Shown here: in pieces, positions 41,001 through 42,918 of the stretch
Layout of the letters: each line of letters opens with the position of its first letter
Position numbering within the stretch: the stretch's first letter is position 1
Assembly (NCBI GenBank): GCA_007125585.1
Contig: SLCY01000038.1
Span: 1-42,918 of the forward strand
From: Bacteroidales bacterium
GTDB lineage: Bacteria; Bacteroidota; Bacteroidia; Bacteroidales; UBA7960
DNA: 42,918 nucleotides
Direction of reading: 5' to 3'
Program-made: the position numbers and the translations under genes
The notes under the pieces: generated by a model
Database searches by the model: none
The model's input: the letters and a program-made list of their open reading frames with translations, nothing else
What the model was told of the DNA's origin: nothing

Positions 41001-41042
41001 CAGTAAAATGAAGTGAATTGCAATCAGAAAAACCTTGCGCAT
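38034..41042 (-). CDS. Glycoside hydrolase family 3 (NagZ-like) fused to a C-terminal serine beta-lactamase-like domain
   Basis: N-terminal half: CAKHFPGHGDTDADSHHTLPLL and ALVITDALDMRGV-type motif (GLVITDALDMRGVSDFF). C-terminal half: YDLASITKIAATTASIM (SxxK), VYSDLGFILLAEI (YxN-like), GHSGFTGT (KTG-like). Confidence 0.92.
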   Translation of the reverse strand: MRKVFLIAIHFILLFLFFLISPSGVHPSGGDGNLHQGNPHYSSPWVDSVFASLSMEERIAQLLMVRVHTGRDDHYYDSIVHKVKDYNIGGAAFFSGSPWQQVLLTNRMQSQAKTPLLVAMDAEWGPAMRLDSLVPFPRQMALGAIEDDQLIYQMGMEVGRQLKRLGVHINFAPVVDVNNNPDNPVINKRAFGENQYAVSAKGLAYMHGLQDAGIFACAKHFPGHGDTDADSHHTLPLLSQSFEELDSVHLYPFRQLIDQGLHTVMVAHLEMPSLEPEPALASTLSYNIVTKLLQIEMGFQGLVITDALDMRGVSDFFDSGELELRALMAGNDILLLPEDVPAAINAIKEAIIDGTISEELVNNKCRKILYYKEKAGLFNFRYTPLENLTEELNSTGAKILNKAMVASSLTLVSNEKNLVPLTGLSHRRIAALSIGEYPGNTFHKMLGNYSPVSTYGIDKYHTPERATQIKRKLKAYDLVIISIHDNNFDVTKDYGINGKTIGLINTIAKDQDVILSLFANPYSLNFFGDGILDAEAVLVTYQEGRVYEEAAAQAIFGGLQTRGRLPVTAGKHFPAGHGIVTPEPARIRFGMAEEAGIRSGLLAAIDSIAEQGIRKNAYPGCQIAIIKDGIMIYNKAFGHHTCDSLYRVTAADIYDLASITKIAATTASIMRLYDKGLLEMDQSLSAYLPWLEGTNKEAITLRELMAHQGRLAPWIPFYLETMENGEYLDGIYNSIPTKEFPVRVAKDLFLGKHYRDTIFDRITASDLLENNEYVYSDLGFILLAEIIEEVAGQRIDLFADNFLYRPMGLSTTGFTPADRFDPGRIIPAMNDTLWRRQVVHGHVHDQTAAMLGGVSGHAGLFSNAADLAVLMHVFLNEGRYGGQQFFDQNTINEFTRLQFPDNDNRRGLGFDKPLPDKTENGPSAISASHLSFGHSGFTGTLAWADPVENLVYVFLSNRTYPDQDNNKLIEMNIRTEIHQAIYDAIYYSTTLEHFTTSTMLNQ

Positions 41043-41084
41043 GTCAGTAACAGTATATGCTTAACCATGGAGATTACTATCGTA

Positions 41085-41137
41085 CAAATATACATGAATT
41101 TTTTTCATTCGAAATTACACACAGACGAATGAAAAAA
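41085..41137. repeat. Repeat module alpha, copy C1: hairpin TTTTTTCATTCG-[AAATTACACACAGA]-CGAATGAAAAAA
   Basis: Perfect 12-bp stem (41100-41111 with 41126-41137), 14-nt loop. Confidence 0.9.
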
Positions 41138-41140
41138 GAT

Positions 41141-41222
41141 CATGTGAAAGCGAAGCGGTTCCTCCTGTACACCAGCATTTTGTATATTATTTTTTACAAA
41201 ATGGTGGTGTTTTTTTACAGGA
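41141..41222. repeat. Repeat module delta, copy C: nested palindrome
   Basis: TCCTGTA-CACCA-g-CATTTTGTA ... TACAAAATG-g-TGGTG-tttttt-TACAGGA (41163-41222). Confidence 0.88.
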
Positions 41223-41225
41223 GAA

Positions 41226-41278
41226 ATATACATGAATTTTTTTCATGTGAAATTACACACAGACACATGAAAAAAATT
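41226..41278. repeat. Repeat module alpha, copy C2: hairpin AATTTTTTTCATGTG-[AAATTACACACAGA]-CACATGAAAAAAATT
   Basis: Perfect 15-bp stem (41235-41249 with 41264-41278), 14-nt loop identical to C1. Confidence 0.92.
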
Positions 41279-41435
41279 AATCTTGCAATGATTGATTAAA
41301 GCGGTAAGATTGAGCTCGCCACCCTCCGGGTAAGTTAAATATCCGCGATTTAGATATGAGTGGCCCGGTCCATTACGTTTTTGCATATGCTGTACGAGCA
41401 AATGCCATAAACGCGGATGGTGTGTTGCCGGGAAG

Positions 41436-42767
41436 CTATATCTTAAAGACTTTCCACTTGCCTGTTCTGAGATAGGCCAGCGAAACCAGTCCCATGATGC
41501 TGAAATAGATCACTTCCACGAACCACACCATTGGGGCGGTGGCATCAAAAAAGAACACCATCAAAAAGGCGGACACCAGGTAAAAGGTGATGGAGAGTAT
41601 CTCGATGATGAGGGCCACGAGGGTCTTGCCGGTACCGCTAAGGCCGCTGAAGAGTATCATGCCGAAGGCAAAGGCGAAGAGGGCAAGGGATATTACGTGC
41701 AGCAAGGGGATGGTGGCATCGATCAGATGAGGTTCGTTTGTAAATAATCCGGCGATCCGGCCGGGGATAAAAAGGGTTAACTGGATGATGACCAGGGTGG
41801 AGAGCATGCCGGTCAGCAGCACCTTCTTGATCAGTGGGATGACCTCATGGCTGCGGCCCTGGCCGATGATGTTGCTCACCAGTGTATTGGTGGCTGAACA
41901 AAGGCCCCATACCGGGATCATCAGCAGCATATAGAAGCTGCGGGTGATGTTGGAGGCAGCCAGGGCCGTTTCGCCGATCTGTTCGATCACCATGAAGAAC
42001 ACAAACCAGGCGGCGAAAGAGAGGAAGTACTGGAACATTACGGGTATGGCGACCCTGAACAGTGGCTTGTATTGCATCCAGTTGGGACGGTGGAAGCGGA
42101 ACAAGCGGTAGTTGGGCAATGTTTTGTTCCTGAGGGACCACAGCAGGAAAAACAAAAAAGTCATCACCTCGGCGATGTTGGTGGCTGTGGCGGCCCCCGC
42201 TATACCCATTGCCGGCATTCCGAAATGACCGAAGATCAGGCTGTAATCGAGCAGGATGTTGATGGTGGCCATGAGAGACGTGCTGGCGATCAGTAACCTG
42301 GTACGGGTGATCCCGATATAGAAGCTGTTAAAGGTAAGCACCATGAAGCCAAACAGAAACCCGAAACGCCGGAAGTCAAGGTATGTCAGGCTCTCGGCCA
42401 AAATAAGCTCCGATCGAAGGAACCAGGAAAGGAAAACCGGGGCGATGAAGGTAAGAAACAGGAACAAAAGGATGGCCAGGGCGACCATGAAATACAAAGC
42501 ATGATCGAATACGCTTCCGATCTGTCGGTATCTGCCTTCACCGTTGCGCCGGCCGATCACGATCTGTAAACCGACGGCAAAGCCGGCACCAAGCATTACC
42601 AGGCAAAGGTAGAAAATGCCACCGATGGCCGCAGCGCCGAGGGTGACCTCCCCCAGCCGCCCCAAAAAAGCTGTATCGATCACCACCATAAGGTTCTGAG
42701 CCATCAGTCCGATGATGATGGGGTAGGAGATCCGCCATATGCTTTTGTATGTGTTGTCGGCCTGCAA
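41436..42767 (-). CDS. MATE family efflux transporter; start codon uncertain (TTG at 42767)
   Basis: YKSIWRISYPIIIGLMAQNLMVVIDTAFLGRLGEVTLGAAAIGGIFY; about 12 TM helices. No in-frame ATG upstream before the stop at 42873-42875. Confidence 0.93.
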   Translation of the reverse strand: MQADNTYKSIWRISYPIIIGLMAQNLMVVIDTAFLGRLGEVTLGAAAIGGIFYLCLVMLGAGFAVGLQIVIGRRNGEGRYRQIGSVFDHALYFMVALAILLFLFLTFIAPVFLSWFLRSELILAESLTYLDFRRFGFLFGFMVLTFNSFYIGITRTRLLIASTSLMATINILLDYSLIFGHFGMPAMGIAGAATATNIAEVMTFLFFLLWSLRNKTLPNYRLFRFHRPNWMQYKPLFRVAIPVMFQYFLSFAAWFVFFMVIEQIGETALAASNITRSFYMLLMIPVWGLCSATNTLVSNIIGQGRSHEVIPLIKKVLLTGMLSTLVIIQLTLFIPGRIAGLFTNEPHLIDATIPLLHVISLALFAFAFGMILFSGLSGTGKTLVALIIEILSITFYLVSAFLMVFFFDATAPMVWFVEVIYFSIMGLVSLAYLRTGKWKVFKI

Positions 42768-42779
42768 AACCTGTTTCAG

Positions 42780-42857
42780 GGTTAAGGTTGAGGTTGAGGT
42801 TGAGGTTGAGGTTGAGGTTGAGGTTGAGGTTGAGGTTGAGGTTGAGGTTGAGGTTAA
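42780..42857. repeat. Hexanucleotide tandem repeat GGTTAA-(GGTTGA)x11-GGTTAA
   Basis: Counted directly: 13 units of 6 nt, 78 bp, the 11 internal units identical. Confidence 0.97.
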
Positions 42858-42872
42858 GATTTGGTCTGACTG

Positions 42873-42918
42873 TTAATCCACCACCAGCACCAATCCTTTG
42901 AGGTACTGCCCTTCCGGA
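42873..42918 (-). CDS. C-terminal end of an unidentified CDS (…PEGQYLKGLVLVVD*), truncated by the window edge
   Basis: Reverse-strand reading to the TAA at 42873-42875; too short to assign. Confidence 0.4.
   Translation of the reverse strand, partial: PEGQYLKGLVLVVD

Noticed and set aside
41057-41299. 80-aa ORF considered as a repeat-peptide toxin or small protein
   Set aside because: Coding potential is explained by the alpha and delta DNA repeats; conservation follows the hairpin, not the reading frame.
42780-42857. Hexamer array considered as a CRISPR or telomere-like repeat
   Set aside because: No spacers, the unit is only 6 nt and it is internal to a gene neighbourhood; it is a simple microsatellite-type tandem repeat.
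1-42918. Defence system, prophage, secondary-metabolite cluster or integrative element
   Set aside because: No integrase, transposase, nuclease, reverse transcriptase, phage structural or NRPS/PKS motifs among the ORFs; content is core housekeeping.

Overview
The window is about 43 kb of Bacteroidota-type chromosome. Evidence for the lineage: TAnnTTTG -7 boxes, gldF/gldG, an ftsK-lolA pair and a parA-parB-DUF5683-dapB-lepB block. It is mostly densely packed housekeeping genes. I found no rRNA, tRNA, CRISPR array, transposase or phage genes. Main CDSs in order: S8 protease (truncated by the left edge), M20 peptidase + GH3-type acyl-acid amido synthetase, an unfused LKR/saccharopine dehydrogenase pair, purC, phoH, SAM hydrolase, a gldF-gldG fusion, a DUF4340-like protein, dnaN, ABC-F, S9 peptidase, a membrane protein, a PLP aminotransferase, guaA, a LysM/periplasmic-binding protein, lolA-like, ftsK, arginine decarboxylase, a DUF2784-like protein, lepB, dapB, a DUF5683-like protein, parB, parA, a membrane protein, a GH3 glycosidase/beta-lactamase fusion, MATE and a fragment at the right edge. 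The least explained signal is intergenic. A mosaic family of short repeat modules recurs at five loci (about 1.06, 7.5, 21.0, 31.6 and 41.1 kb). One module is a hairpin with an invariant 14-nt loop and covarying stems, whose edge supplies the predicted promoter -7 box of three genes. A second module is a nested palindrome. Other points of interest are the M20/GH3 pair, which could make and break N-acyl amino acids, and an 11-copy GGTTGA hexamer tract abutting a MATE gene that lacks an ATG start. All family names come from motif reading, not database searches.
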